64,000 nt of DNA from CAZENU01 sp965117035 (GTDB lineage: Bacteria > Chloroflexota > Dehalococcoidia > Lucifugimonadales > CAZENU01): the NCBI GenBank assembly GCA_965117035.1, contig OZ220748.1, forward strand, positions 372,001 to 436,000, read 5' to 3'. The position numbers and the translations under genes were made by a program. This document shows positions 15,613 through 24,758 of the stretch, piece by piece. How positions within the stretch are numbered: the stretch's first letter is position 1; each line of letters starts with the position of its first letter. Under the pieces are notes generated by a model that was not told where the DNA came from, made no database searches, and saw only the letters and a list, made by a program, of their open reading frames with translations.

Positions 15613-17121
15613 TCAGGAGCGGTCGCGGAGCTCCTGCAGGGCTATGTTGGCCTCGCGACGCAACCTGTTCGCGACATCGCGCTCCCGGTCGACCGCAATG
15701 AAGGCGTCGACGGTGAAGGGCTGCCAGGCGTTTCTCAGGGCCCGCAGCGCTCCCTCTTCGCGCTCCACCGCCTGCACCAGCAGGTTGTAGATGGGCAACA
15801 GGTAGCCGGACTGTGGAAGGTCCCGCACCTGGCGTCCGAGCTCGACGATTCGCGTGTTGAACTGGACCAGGGACTCGAGGACCGCTTCGCGGTCGCATCC
15901 GCCCTCCGTCCGGCGCCACTCGTCGTAGCCTTCGTAGAACGCCTTCCAGTCGGCTACGAGGTCGTTGGAGTCGCCGATGAACACCCGTACGCGTTCGAGG
16001 TCCCGCGCGGCCGTCTGGTCGAGCGCCTGGTGTATGTCGCGGCTGACTTCCTTCAGGGTCGTCTCGGCGACGACGATGGCGGTGTTCACCGCCACCAGGA
16101 ACGGCCCGATGTCCGGGCCCGACTCCTCGGCCGGCCCCGCGCCGTTCTGCCCCTGCTGGGCGTTCTGCCCCTGCTGGCCGTTCTGCCGCTGAGGACCGCT
16201 CTGCCCGTCTCCCTCACCGGCTTGCTCAGCGTCGCTGTCCTCGTTCGCAGGCGCGGCCTGCTCGGCGGCCAGCGCAACGACGCGGTAGAGGTCCGTCAGC
16301 GCCCTGAGCTCGGCGTCGGCCCTGTCTTCGAGCGTGTTCACGATCTCCTGGACCGCGTGGGCCGTGGGCAGCCTGGTTATGGCCGTCGATATGGCGCCGA
16401 ACTGTTGGATGAGCCGCGGGAGACCGGCCACCAACGCCATTTCATCGGTGGCGGCGGCTTCCCGCAACACGTCTGCGTAGTCGTCGTGGAACTCCTCCCA
16501 GTCGTCCCTGAGGAGACTTACGGACTCGGAGAAGTCCTCCAGTATCCGTCGTTCCTGTGGGTCGGCGAGACGCTCCAGGTCTTCCCGCAGGGCGGTTGCC
16601 CGGTCCTGCACCTGGTTCCTCGCACGGCCGGCCTCGACGCGCTGCCGTTCGACCGCCTCGAACAATGACGGACTGTTGGGTTGCCACCGGTCCCTGAGCT
16701 GTCGGAAGGCCGCGGCCTCCGCTTCCGCGGCCGCTATCAGCGTGTCCGCCATCTCGGAAGTGACCGAGGCCCGGGGAAGGTCCCTGGCGCGCTCGGTCAC
16801 CGCGTTGAAGCCGACGGCGAAGTCCTGCAGGGCCCTCCGCACGGAGCTCCCGTGGCAGGCGGTGAGCCCCGCGCGCCACTGGTCGAGCTCCTGGTGGAAC
16901 CGGTCCCAGGTCCGGCCCGCGGCCTTCTGCCGGGTGTCGAACTGGTCCAGCGCTTCGAGGTCGCTGGCCGAAAGCGGCTCCGGCTGCAGCGGGGGCGCCT
17001 CGGTGGGCAGCGGGACCGGCGTAGCCACCTCGGGGCGGTCTGTATCGCCACAAGCCAGCGCCACGGCCAGCGTCGAGATCACCGCGGTCAGGATGATGTA
17101 GGAGCCAAGTCTTGGCTTCAT
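15613..17121 (-). CDS. Helical lipoprotein with internal duplication
   Basis: Unrecognised exported lipoprotein of 502 residues (lipobox ALAC, C24) followed by a Pro-rich spacer. The mature part is largely alpha-helical and charged. Two halves are related. RALQDFAVGFNAVTERARDLP with RQLRDRWQPNSPSLFEAVER in the first half matches ESLVQFNTRIVELGRQVRDLP with RALRNAWQPFTVDAFIAVDR in the second. Between them lies a low-complexity Gln/Asn/Gly linker (about 305-330). It overlaps the upstream gene by four bases (ATGA), so it is translationally coupled as the third gene of an operon with an S49 peptidase and a membrane-anchored protein. Possible role: envelope scaffold or substrate-binding partner (inference). 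Confidence 0.7.
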   Translation of the reverse strand: MKPRLGSYIILTAVISTLAVALACGDTDRPEVATPVPLPTEAPPLQPEPLSASDLEALDQFDTRQKAAGRTWDRFHQELDQWRAGLTACHGSSVRRALQDFAVGFNAVTERARDLPRASVTSEMADTLIAAAEAEAAAFRQLRDRWQPNSPSLFEAVERQRVEAGRARNQVQDRATALREDLERLADPQERRILEDFSESVSLLRDDWEEFHDDYADVLREAAATDEMALVAGLPRLIQQFGAISTAITRLPTAHAVQEIVNTLEDRADAELRALTDLYRVVALAAEQAAPANEDSDAEQAGEGDGQSGPQRQNGQQGQNAQQGQNGAGPAEESGPDIGPFLVAVNTAIVVAETTLKEVSRDIHQALDQTAARDLERVRVFIGDSNDLVADWKAFYEGYDEWRRTEGGCDREAVLESLVQFNTRIVELGRQVRDLPQSGYLLPIYNLLVQAVEREEGALRALRNAWQPFTVDAFIAVDRERDVANRLRREANIALQELRDRS

Positions 17122-18431
17122 TGGGTATTACGCATCCCCACTAGTTCGCTTACGAGGTCTTGTCTGAAGTGTCCGCCGAACAGGGCCTGCACCGCATCTT
17201 CGAGTTCGTCCGGGGTGTCGGCCAGCACGACCAGCACGTGGCGGCCATGGTCCCGGTGGAGCAGGGTGACGGCCGTGCCCGAACGGTCCAGGTCGGGGCC
17301 AAACGGGGTGCTCAGGTCGTCGTCGATCCGTATCCCGGCGGCCTGTAGATACTGGCTCACGCCCGGTGCGTTCTCGTACAGTCCCAGGAACACCGCGTCC
17401 CGGCTTGCGTCCGCCACTCCGCTGATGCCGGCAGCCAGCCCGGCGGCGTCGAGGCCGTTCCTCATCCGCACGCCGACGTCCCAGAGCGAGGGTTGCCCCA
17501 GCAGGATGTCCATGGTGTGGGCCGGACCGCCCGCGAAGAAGTGCGGGAAGTCGGCAAGAACGAACTCCCGCTGGCTGTCGGTCAGGAAGTCGGCCAGGTT
17601 GGACAGGAACCTGTCGTTGTCCAGCAGGGAGTTGTATGGCGGGACCATGAACGTGAAGTCGCCTATCGCGAGGACGTTGCGGCGGTCGCCCCGGGCAATG
17701 GGATTGAACTGCCGGGCGGCTTCCTCCAGGGAGGACGCCGTGTTGGCGTCGGTGAAGGCCAGCCCGCCTCTGGAGGACCGGACCGAGCCGGCGATGTACA
17801 GCGCTATGGCGTCGAGGCCGTTCGTAAGCGGGTCGGGCTGGAAGTCCCTGACGAAGATGTGCCGGAAGTTCTGGTCGTACTCGACCGTGTTGTAGAGGTA
17901 GTCGGGCCGGAACTCCAGCCCGAACCTCTTGGCGAGGGAGTTCGCCTGGTTCGGCCGGGTCGGGTCCGCGACGAGCAGCAGCTTGCCGCCCCTGTCGACG
18001 AACCGCTCCACGAGGTCCGCTTCGACTTCGGAGTAGGCGATCCGGGGCAGCATCACCGCGAAACTGTCGGCGCGCCGGAGCTTCTCTTCCAGCAGCCTCA
18101 GCCTGAGGGAGCCGTCGAGAGGAGCGAAGTTGCCGACGAACTCGACGTCGTACCCTCGGTCCGAGACCCACGAGCTGAGGGTCACGAGCTCGCGTGCGGT
18201 GAACGAGTTGGCGTGCAGCGCGTCGACGAGCAGCATGCCCCTCCGGACATGGGGCGAGCCCGAGTCTACGGGCGCGGCCGCGGAAACGCCGGGTGCGGCT
18301 ATCTGCTCGAAGGGGATGTCGACCGGCGGCGGCGGCTCATAGCTGCCCTGGTAGAAGAACAGGAACGCGCCCGCAAACGTAGCGGCGGCGGACAGCGGGA
18401 TCAGCGCCAGCAGCGCGAGCCTAGGAGCCAC
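17118..18431 (-). CDS. Membrane-anchored GATase1/GldG-like protein
   Basis: A 437-residue protein with one N-terminal membrane segment (about 5-27) and a large external domain. The pattern GMLLVDALHANSFTARELVTL, SFAVMLPRIAYSEVEADLVERFV and GGKLLLVADPTR resembles the DUF4350/GATase1-like fold of GldG-type ABC auxiliary proteins, which bind rather than hydrolyse. No catalytic cysteine triad is evident. It sits in the middle of a three-gene operon: it overlaps the S49 peptidase gene by 11 bases and the lipoprotein gene by four. The function is therefore likely to be in an envelope complex with them. The family call is by pattern only. Confidence 0.6.
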   Translation of the reverse strand: MAPRLALLALIPLSAAATFAGAFLFFYQGSYEPPPPVDIPFEQIAAPGVSAAAPVDSGSPHVRRGMLLVDALHANSFTARELVTLSSWVSDRGYDVEFVGNFAPLDGSLRLRLLEEKLRRADSFAVMLPRIAYSEVEADLVERFVDRGGKLLLVADPTRPNQANSLAKRFGLEFRPDYLYNTVEYDQNFRHIFVRDFQPDPLTNGLDAIALYIAGSVRSSRGGLAFTDANTASSLEEAARQFNPIARGDRRNVLAIGDFTFMVPPYNSLLDNDRFLSNLADFLTDSQREFVLADFPHFFAGGPAHTMDILLGQPSLWDVGVRMRNGLDAAGLAAGISGVADASRDAVFLGLYENAPGVSQYLQAAGIRIDDDLSTPFGPDLDRSGTAVTLLHRDHGRHVLVVLADTPDELEDAVQALFGGHFRQDLVSELVGMRNTQ

Positions 18432-19476
18432 GGCCCACGTACAGGTAGTAGATGTTCGGGCGGTTGATGTCCAACGGCAGGTCCGGGAGGGGGTCTTCCT
18501 CGTCCGCCGCGATGCCTGCGGGAGCCATCAGGTCCCTCAGGGTCTGCAGCCGCGACATCGTGCTGGCGGCCTCCGCTTCGGCGAGAGCGGCTCCCAGGTC
18601 GCCGGGTTCGGTCCCGATGCGGGTCAGGGCACTGGCGAGAGCGGCGTTGGTCCCGTCATCGTCCGGGGGAAAGATATCGTTCAGCTCCCCGACGAGCTCC
18701 CTGAGCACCTCGAGGTTGACGTCTACGAAGCCGTAGTTGGAGATTCCCGCCAGCTCGGCCGCCTTGCGGACGGCATCGCTGTCGCTGCCGATCTCGTCCG
18801 CGAGGCCCAGTCTGACGGCGGCCATGCCCGGATAGATGCGCGCCTCGCTGAGCTCTTCCCGGGACATGCGCAGCCTGTCCCCGCGTTCGCTGACCACCAA
18901 CTGCACGAAGGCCTCGGCCAGCAGGTCCACCATTCCGATCCAGTCCCTCCTGGGCGCCCCGTCCAGCTTGTGGAGACTGCTGAACACGGTGGTCTCATCG
19001 GGCAGCTCGGGGAGCAGCGGTCCCGCGAAGGAGACCACCCCCACGTTGCCGATGAGAGAGGAGGTCTGGGTGTAGGTGTACGAGGCGCCCATCGACATCA
19101 TGTACCCGCCGCTGGCGACGAGGTCGCTCATGACGATGACGACGGGCTTTTCCTCACGCAGCCTGCGGGTCTCGGCGTAGAGGCGTTCGCTGGCGGAGGC
19201 GCCGCCGCCGGGGCTCGTCAGCTTGATGACCACGGCCCTGATCGAGTCGTCCCGTCGGGCGTAGTCGAGATACTCGCCGATCACGAGGGCGGAGTCCTCG
19301 GAGATGACGGTGTACGGCACGCTTATGACGCCGACGTTGGGTCTTCCCGGAGACAGGTTGAAGAAGGCCAGCGCGCCCGCGGCGGCGCCGATGCCGACGA
19401 ATACCGGGGCGAGGAAGTACCAGCCGGTCAGGAATCTTCCCAAAGCAGCAAGAATGCGTATGGCGCACCTCGACAA
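18421..19476 (-). CDS. S49 family (SppA-like) signal peptide peptidase
   Basis: Membrane-bound serine-lysine peptidase of 351 residues with one N-terminal membrane segment (about 18-40). It corresponds to the short, half-length SppA type: LTSPGG, then the nucleophile S122 in VASGGYMMS, and the general base K170 in LHKLDGAPRRDW, spaced 48 residues as in Bacillus SppA. Such enzymes degrade signal peptides or membrane protein fragments. The C-terminal 90 residues are unusual and Asp/Glu-rich. The start is uncertain: TTG at 19476 has no clear ribosome site, and a later TTG (about 19443) would remove part of the cytoplasmic leader. First gene of the operon running to 15613. Confidence 0.8.
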   Translation of the reverse strand: MSRCAIRILAALGRFLTGWYFLAPVFVGIGAAAGALAFFNLSPGRPNVGVISVPYTVISEDSALVIGEYLDYARRDDSIRAVVIKLTSPGGGASASERLYAETRRLREEKPVVIVMSDLVASGGYMMSMGASYTYTQTSSLIGNVGVVSFAGPLLPELPDETTVFSSLHKLDGAPRRDWIGMVDLLAEAFVQLVVSERGDRLRMSREELSEARIYPGMAAVRLGLADEIGSDSDAVRKAAELAGISNYGFVDVNLEVLRELVGELNDIFPPDDDGTNAALASALTRIGTEPGDLGAALAEAEAASTMSRLQTLRDLMAPAGIAADEEDPLPDLPLDINRPNIYYLYVGRGS

Positions 19477-19798
19477 TCGTGGCCGTATGTTGGTGGCTCC
19501 GGAAAGGCCCTGAACCGCGCTCCTACGGGGTTTGCGGGTCCAGGAAGTCGCATCGGCATACGGGCTTCTCGGGGCATCTGATTGACAATGTAAGGCAGGA
19601 CGGTCGCGTATTTCAAGTGGACGAAGACCAGAGGACAGCCTCGACCGGACCGGCCTGCGCCGCGCGGTGGCGACGGCCTGGGGGCGCGTCCTCCACGATG
19701 GTATCCTGTCTCTCGCCGTATTCCTCTCGCGGACGGCAATTCGCTCGGCGAAGTGGGGTCATGTCAGCGTATCGGACTCATATGCACGGAGGGTCTTT

Positions 19799-21586
19799 GT
19801 GAACGTGCCTGCGGCCTTTCGCGAGCCCGCCGTCAGGATCGAGGCGCGGCAGTACGGCGGCCTCCTGCGGCGCTACCTGGGGCCGCAGCTTCCGTTCGTC
19901 GTCGTCCTGGGCGTGCTGCTGTTCCTCAGCCTGGGGCTGCAGCTCGCGCTGCCCCAGATCATCCGGTACTTCATCGACGAGGCGCAGGCGGGCGCGGCGA
20001 CGGAGTCTCTCGTGGCCGCGGCCGTCGCCTTCATGGTGATCGCGGTGATCCAGCAGGTGGTGCAGGTCTTCGCGACCTACTTCTCGGAGCGGGTGGCGTG
20101 GACCGCCACGAACAACATCCGCGAAGACCTGGCCGGGCACGCTCTGTCGCTGGACATGTCGTACCACAACGAGCGCACGCCCGGGGAGATGATCGAGCGG
20201 GTCGACGGCGACCCGAACGAGCTGGGCACCTTCTTCTCGCTTTTCATCTTCGAGATGCTCGGAAGCATGCTGCTGCTGGTCGGCATCCTGGTGCTGCTGA
20301 TGCGCGAGGACTGGAGGGCCGGCCTCTCGCTGACCGGCTTCGTCGTCGCGGGCATGTTCGTGCTCACGAGCATCCGCAACATCGCGGTGCCGTACTGGAA
20401 AGCCAACCGCGAGGCGAGCGCCGACTCCTTCGGCTTCCTGGAGGAGCGGCTGGCCGGGACCGAGGATATCCGCTCGAACGACGCCAAGCCGTACGTGATG
20501 CGCCGCTTCCACGAGCTGATGCGGGGCTGGTACCACAAGGCGCTAAAGGCCGGGCTCATGAGCAGCATCATGTTCAGCACGACGATGTTCATGTTCGGCG
20601 CGGGAAGCGCGATCTCGCTGTCTCTCGGCGCGTACCTGTACTTCGGCGGCTGGATCAGCCTGGGCGCCGTCTACCTGATCTTCCACTACACGCAGATGCT
20701 GGTGATGCCGATCAACCGGTTCACGCAGCAGCTCGACAGCTTCCAGCGCGCCAGCGCCGCGATATCGCGCATCCGCGAGCTCGACGCGGTCCGAAAGACG
20801 GTGCTCGACCCTCCGGCGGACGAGCGGGTCGAGCTGCCCGACTCAGGGCCTCTGGCGGTACAGTTCGACGGCGTTACGTTCGCCTACGGTGAGGAGCCGG
20901 TGCTGTCCGGCGTCTCTCTCGACCTGGCTCCTGGGCGCGTGCTCGGCCTGCTGGGCCGCACCGGCAGCGGCAAGACGACGATGACGCGCTTGCTGTTCCG
21001 GCTGTACGACCCGACGTCGGGCGTCGTCCGCGTCGGCGGCGAGGATATTTCCCGGCTGCCGGTGACGGAGCTGCGGCGGCACATCTCGATGGTGACGCAG
21101 GACGTGCGCCTGTTCCACGGCACCGTGCGCGACAACCTGACCTTCTTCGACGAGTCTATAGACGATGGGCGGCTGCTCGAGGTGATCGACGAGCTGCGGA
21201 TGCGGCCGTGGCTGGACTCGCTGCCCGACGGTCTCGACACGCGGCTGCTGTCCGAGGGCGCCGGCCTGTCCGCGGGCGAGGCGCAGCTGCTGGCGTTCGC
21301 GCGGGTATTCCTGAAAGGCTCCGGCGTGCTGATCCTGGACGAAGCGTCGTCGCGGCTGGACCGGAGCACGGAGCAGATGATCGAGCGTGCGGTCGACCGG
21401 CTGGTGCGCGACCGGACGGTGATTGTCATCGCGCACCATCTCGCCACGATCCGGCGCTGCGACGAGGTCCTGATCCTGGAGCAGGGCAGCGTGGTCGAGT
21501 ACGGGGAGCGCGAGCGGCTGGAGGCCGACGACTCGACCCGGTTCCACCAGCTTCTGCAGACCGGGCTGGAGGAGGTGCTCAGGTGA
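19799..21586 (+). CDS. ABC exporter half-transporter, subunit 1
   Basis: Type IV ABC exporter subunit of 595 residues with six membrane helices (about 25-310) followed by a nucleotide-binding domain. Walker A is GRTGSGKTT, Walker B is VLILDEASSRLD with a normal catalytic glutamate, and the switch histidine is in IAHHLATI. The signature motif is non-canonical (LSAGEAQ instead of LSGGQ). The GTG start at 19799 follows GGAGGG. The next gene starts inside this one's last codons, so the two halves are coupled and should form a heterodimer. The substrate (lipid, drug or peptide) is unknown. Confidence 0.9.
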   Translation: MNVPAAFREPAVRIEARQYGGLLRRYLGPQLPFVVVLGVLLFLSLGLQLALPQIIRYFIDEAQAGAATESLVAAAVAFMVIAVIQQVVQVFATYFSERVAWTATNNIREDLAGHALSLDMSYHNERTPGEMIERVDGDPNELGTFFSLFIFEMLGSMLLLVGILVLLMREDWRAGLSLTGFVVAGMFVLTSIRNIAVPYWKANREASADSFGFLEERLAGTEDIRSNDAKPYVMRRFHELMRGWYHKALKAGLMSSIMFSTTMFMFGAGSAISLSLGAYLYFGGWISLGAVYLIFHYTQMLVMPINRFTQQLDSFQRASAAISRIRELDAVRKTVLDPPADERVELPDSGPLAVQFDGVTFAYGEEPVLSGVSLDLAPGRVLGLLGRTGSGKTTMTRLLFRLYDPTSGVVRVGGEDISRLPVTELRRHISMVTQDVRLFHGTVRDNLTFFDESIDDGRLLEVIDELRMRPWLDSLPDGLDTRLLSEGAGLSAGEAQLLAFARVFLKGSGVLILDEASSRLDRSTEQMIERAVDRLVRDRTVIVIAHHLATIRRCDEVLILEQGSVVEYGERERLEADDSTRFHQLLQTGLEEVLR

Positions 21587-23361
21587 CGACCTGGCAGTAC
21601 CTCGTAGGCCTGGCCCGGTACCAGCCGCGCTACTTCGGGATGCTGGCCGCCCGCACGATCAGCATCGCGCTCATACCGCAGGGCGTCGCCCTGACGACCA
21701 AGGCCATATTCGACAACATGACGAACGAGCAGGCCGCGACGGTCGGCTTCTGGAGTCTCGCGGCGATCCTCGTGGGCCTCGCCGTCGGCCGGTCGCTGAT
21801 CATATTCGGCAACGTAGTGCTGAGCGTGCGGGTGGAGTTCACCTTCGCGACGCTGCTGCGCAAGAACGTGTTCGACCACGTGCTCGACCAGCCGGGCAAC
21901 CGCGCGCTGCCGGAGTCGACCGGCGAGGCGGTGACGCGGTTCCGGGAGGACGTCGACTACATCACCCGCTACCTGCAGCGGTTCGGGTTCGCGCTCCCGC
22001 TCGTGGTGTTCGCCGTGGTGGCGCTGTACGTCATGGTCCAGATCAGCCCGCTGATCACCTTCGCCGTCTTCCTGCCGCTGGCGCTGATCATGCTCACGGT
22101 GAGCGCGGCTACCCGGTGGCTGCGCCGTTTCCGCATCGACAACAGGGAGTCGACCGGCGACGTGACGAGCCTGCTGGGCGAGATGTTCGGCTCGGTGGAG
22201 GCGATCAAGGTCGCGAACGCCGAGCACCGGATGCTGGGCGAGCTGAAGCGACTGAACAGCCGCCGCAAGACGTACACGATCCGCGATACGCTGCTGACGC
22301 AGGCGCTCAACTCGGTCTTCCAGAACACTGTGACGATCGGCACGGGCCTGATACTGCTGATCGCGGCGTCGGAGATGCGCAGCGGCTCGTTCTCGATCGG
22401 CGACTTCGCGCTGTTCGTGAGCTACCTGTACACGGTCGGCTGGCTGAACACGGAGGTCGGCGGCGTGCTGGCCGAGTACCGCCAGACCGGGGTATCGTTC
22501 GACCGGCTCAGGCGGCTGATGCCGAGCGCGCCGCCCGGCAATCTCGTGCGCCACCGGGAAGCCCATCTCGCCGGACCGCTGCCCGAAGTGCCGTACGCGG
22601 CCCGGACCGAGGCCGACCGCCTCGACGTCGTGGATGTCGACGGCCTCGGCTACCGCTATGGGGGCAACGGCCGGGGTATCGAGGACATCCGGCTGCGTGT
22701 GCCGCGCGGCTCGTTCACGGTCGTGACGGGGCGCATAGGCTCGGGCAAGACGACGCTGCTGCGGGTGCTGCTGGGACTGCTGCCGAGAGACGCGGGCGTG
22801 GTGAGGTGGAACGGCGAGCCGGTGGAAGACCTGGCCGCATTCTTCGTGCCGCCGCGCTCGGCGTACACGTCCCAGGTTCCGCGGCTGTTCAGCGAGCCGC
22901 TGAGAGACAACATTCTCATGGGCCTGCCGGAGCAGCGGTCCGACCTCGACGGCGCCGTCCGGGCGGCTGTCATGGAAGACGACGTCGATGAGCTGGAGGA
23001 CGGGCTGGACACGGTGGTTGGCGCGCGCGGCGTGAAGCTGTCGGGCGGCCAGCTACGGCGCTCGGCCGCGGCCAGGATGTTCGTCCGCGAGCCCGAGCTG
23101 CTGGTCTTCGACGACCTGTCGTCGGGGCTGGACGTGGACACGGAGCGGGAGCTCTGGGCGCGCCTCTTCGCGCGGCCGGACGCCACGGCGCTGGTCGTGT
23201 CTCACCGGCGCGCCGCGCTCCGCCGCGCCGACCACGTCGTCGTCCTCAAGGACGGCCGCGTCGACGCGGAGGGCACGCTGGACGAGCTGCTGGTCAGCTC
23301 CGATGAGATGCGCCGCCTCTGGGCCGGCGACATCGGCGAGCCCGGCGAACCGGGCGGGTGA
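21583..23361 (+). CDS. ABC exporter half-transporter, subunit 2
   Basis: Partner of the preceding gene, 592 residues, starting at GTG 21583 in a four-base overlap (GTGA) with GGAGG upstream. The six-helix domain is followed by a nucleotide-binding domain with Walker A GRIGSGKTT and a canonical signature LSGGQLRRS. In Walker B the catalytic glutamate is replaced by aspartate (LLVFDDLSSGLD). Together with the altered signature of subunit 1 this gives one complete and one degenerate ATP site, as in TM287/288 or BmrCD-type heterodimers. Confidence 0.9.
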   Translation: MTTWQYLVGLARYQPRYFGMLAARTISIALIPQGVALTTKAIFDNMTNEQAATVGFWSLAAILVGLAVGRSLIIFGNVVLSVRVEFTFATLLRKNVFDHVLDQPGNRALPESTGEAVTRFREDVDYITRYLQRFGFALPLVVFAVVALYVMVQISPLITFAVFLPLALIMLTVSAATRWLRRFRIDNRESTGDVTSLLGEMFGSVEAIKVANAEHRMLGELKRLNSRRKTYTIRDTLLTQALNSVFQNTVTIGTGLILLIAASEMRSGSFSIGDFALFVSYLYTVGWLNTEVGGVLAEYRQTGVSFDRLRRLMPSAPPGNLVRHREAHLAGPLPEVPYAARTEADRLDVVDVDGLGYRYGGNGRGIEDIRLRVPRGSFTVVTGRIGSGKTTLLRVLLGLLPRDAGVVRWNGEPVEDLAAFFVPPRSAYTSQVPRLFSEPLRDNILMGLPEQRSDLDGAVRAAVMEDDVDELEDGLDTVVGARGVKLSGGQLRRSAAARMFVREPELLVFDDLSSGLDVDTERELWARLFARPDATALVVSHRRAALRRADHVVVLKDGRVDAEGTLDELLVSSDEMRRLWAGDIGEPGEPGG

Positions 23362-23441
23362 AGGCGCGCCCAGCACTCGGCACCGAATTCCTTAGTGCTC
23401 CGGCCCGTTCGACCCACGACCTTATCCGATAGAGATACATT

Positions 23442-24743
23442 ATGACTGAAGACAGGATTGCGGAGTACAAGACCAGGTACTCGATGGACGACACGCTCAG
23501 GCTACTCGATGCCGTGCCGTTGAAGCCCGACTTGTCGCGAGATCACATGCTGGTGGGAATAACCAATCGGGCGGCGATAGCACACCTCGCCATAGAGCGG
23601 GGACTCAAGCACTTGGTAGAGAGAGCCGGCGGAGCTTTCAAGCACGAACACGGGCTCGGCCAGTTCTACAGGCAACTCTCAAGATTGGACCAAGCGACCG
23701 CCGATCAACTAGCAGACGCGTTCGACGACGCCGTGCAGTTCTTCGGGTACAACCCGAACTCCAAGGGTTTCTGTCATCTCCGTTCGCTCGGGGATTATCT
23801 CTCGCAGACAGGGAGTAAGGATGCGTTTCAGCGGCTGCGCTATTGGGCAATAGGCGAATCTGAACCGACGCAGCCTCCCTACCTAGTCCTGCACCGTGAG
23901 CTGCTGTATTACCTCACGCGGTTACTCTGGACGGCACCGGAGACCGTTACTGCAAGGGTAGAGCGCCTTATCTTCGATGCACTGTACAAGGACCGGCAAA
24001 TTTCCTGGGTTGAGGGAGACACAGAAACGGAAGCCTCCGTACGCCTGTACAGAGATTGGCTCCGCAGCCACGACTCAGGACGGCATGCTATACGGGACAT
24101 CAAGCAATCAGCGTTCGAGGTCGGGGACGAGTTTGCCAATCGAATAGTGCGAGAAGCGTACGACGAGCTGTCCGTATCTGACGACGACGCAGTGCGGTAT
24201 TTCTTGCTGACGCTCGAATATCTACCCAAGGGTTCTCAGCCACGGCCTGCAGATGCAGCTCCTGTCGTTCAATTCAACGCCAATGAGACTCGAGGTTTCT
24301 TCGCAACGCCCAGCGGAAGCGATTTGGGTTGGCTCGAAAAACGCCACGATAACTCATGGCTCGTTCAGCCCTGGATCCACTCGGATAGTGCTCCACCTGC
24401 CATCGTCCAATCTCTCGCGGATGCCAAGAACTACGTCGTCAACAGTGTGACCCGCATGCTCCGGGTCCATGTCGACGACGAACCCAGGGACCTACGCATC
24501 GTTAGCCGATTCGACTTTCTCATCTCACGATCCGCCGCCGATTGGGATAGTGTTCTCGCAGGCAAGAGCCAGGACTATGAGCTTGAGTTCTGGGACGACG
24601 CGCATGGTCTCGTAGTCGGCGATGAAGTGAAGGCCAGAATGGAATCAAACACGCATTCGGCCATTGAAGGTCTAGTCGTAGAAGTTGAGGGTTGCAGGGT
24701 CGTGGTAGAGGGAACTGAGATTCCATCCTCCCGGGTCCCATAG
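23442..24743 (+). CDS. Uncharacterised protein, HEPN-like helical N-terminus
   Basis: A 433-residue soluble protein I do not recognise. The N-terminal 140 residues are helical. The run NRAAIAHLAIERGLKHLVERAG, then HEHGLGQFYRQLSRLD and LADAFDDAVQFFGYNP, is reminiscent of HEPN-type domains found in RNA-targeting and defence proteins. No clear RX4-6H catalytic motif is seen. The C-terminal 150 residues look beta-rich, with repeated short strands and ending in GLVVEVEGCRVVVEGTEIP. The base composition is visibly less GC-rich than the ABC genes before it and the HAD gene after it, which suggests transfer. It stands alone. A weak ribosome site precedes the ATG. Confidence 0.6.
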   Translation: MTEDRIAEYKTRYSMDDTLRLLDAVPLKPDLSRDHMLVGITNRAAIAHLAIERGLKHLVERAGGAFKHEHGLGQFYRQLSRLDQATADQLADAFDDAVQFFGYNPNSKGFCHLRSLGDYLSQTGSKDAFQRLRYWAIGESEPTQPPYLVLHRELLYYLTRLLWTAPETVTARVERLIFDALYKDRQISWVEGDTETEASVRLYRDWLRSHDSGRHAIRDIKQSAFEVGDEFANRIVREAYDELSVSDDDAVRYFLLTLEYLPKGSQPRPADAAPVVQFNANETRGFFATPSGSDLGWLEKRHDNSWLVQPWIHSDSAPPAIVQSLADAKNYVVNSVTRMLRVHVDDEPRDLRIVSRFDFLISRSAADWDSVLAGKSQDYELEFWDDAHGLVVGDEVKARMESNTHSAIEGLVVEVEGCRVVVEGTEIPSSRVP

Positions 24744-24758
24744 TGGGCCAAGTCGTAC

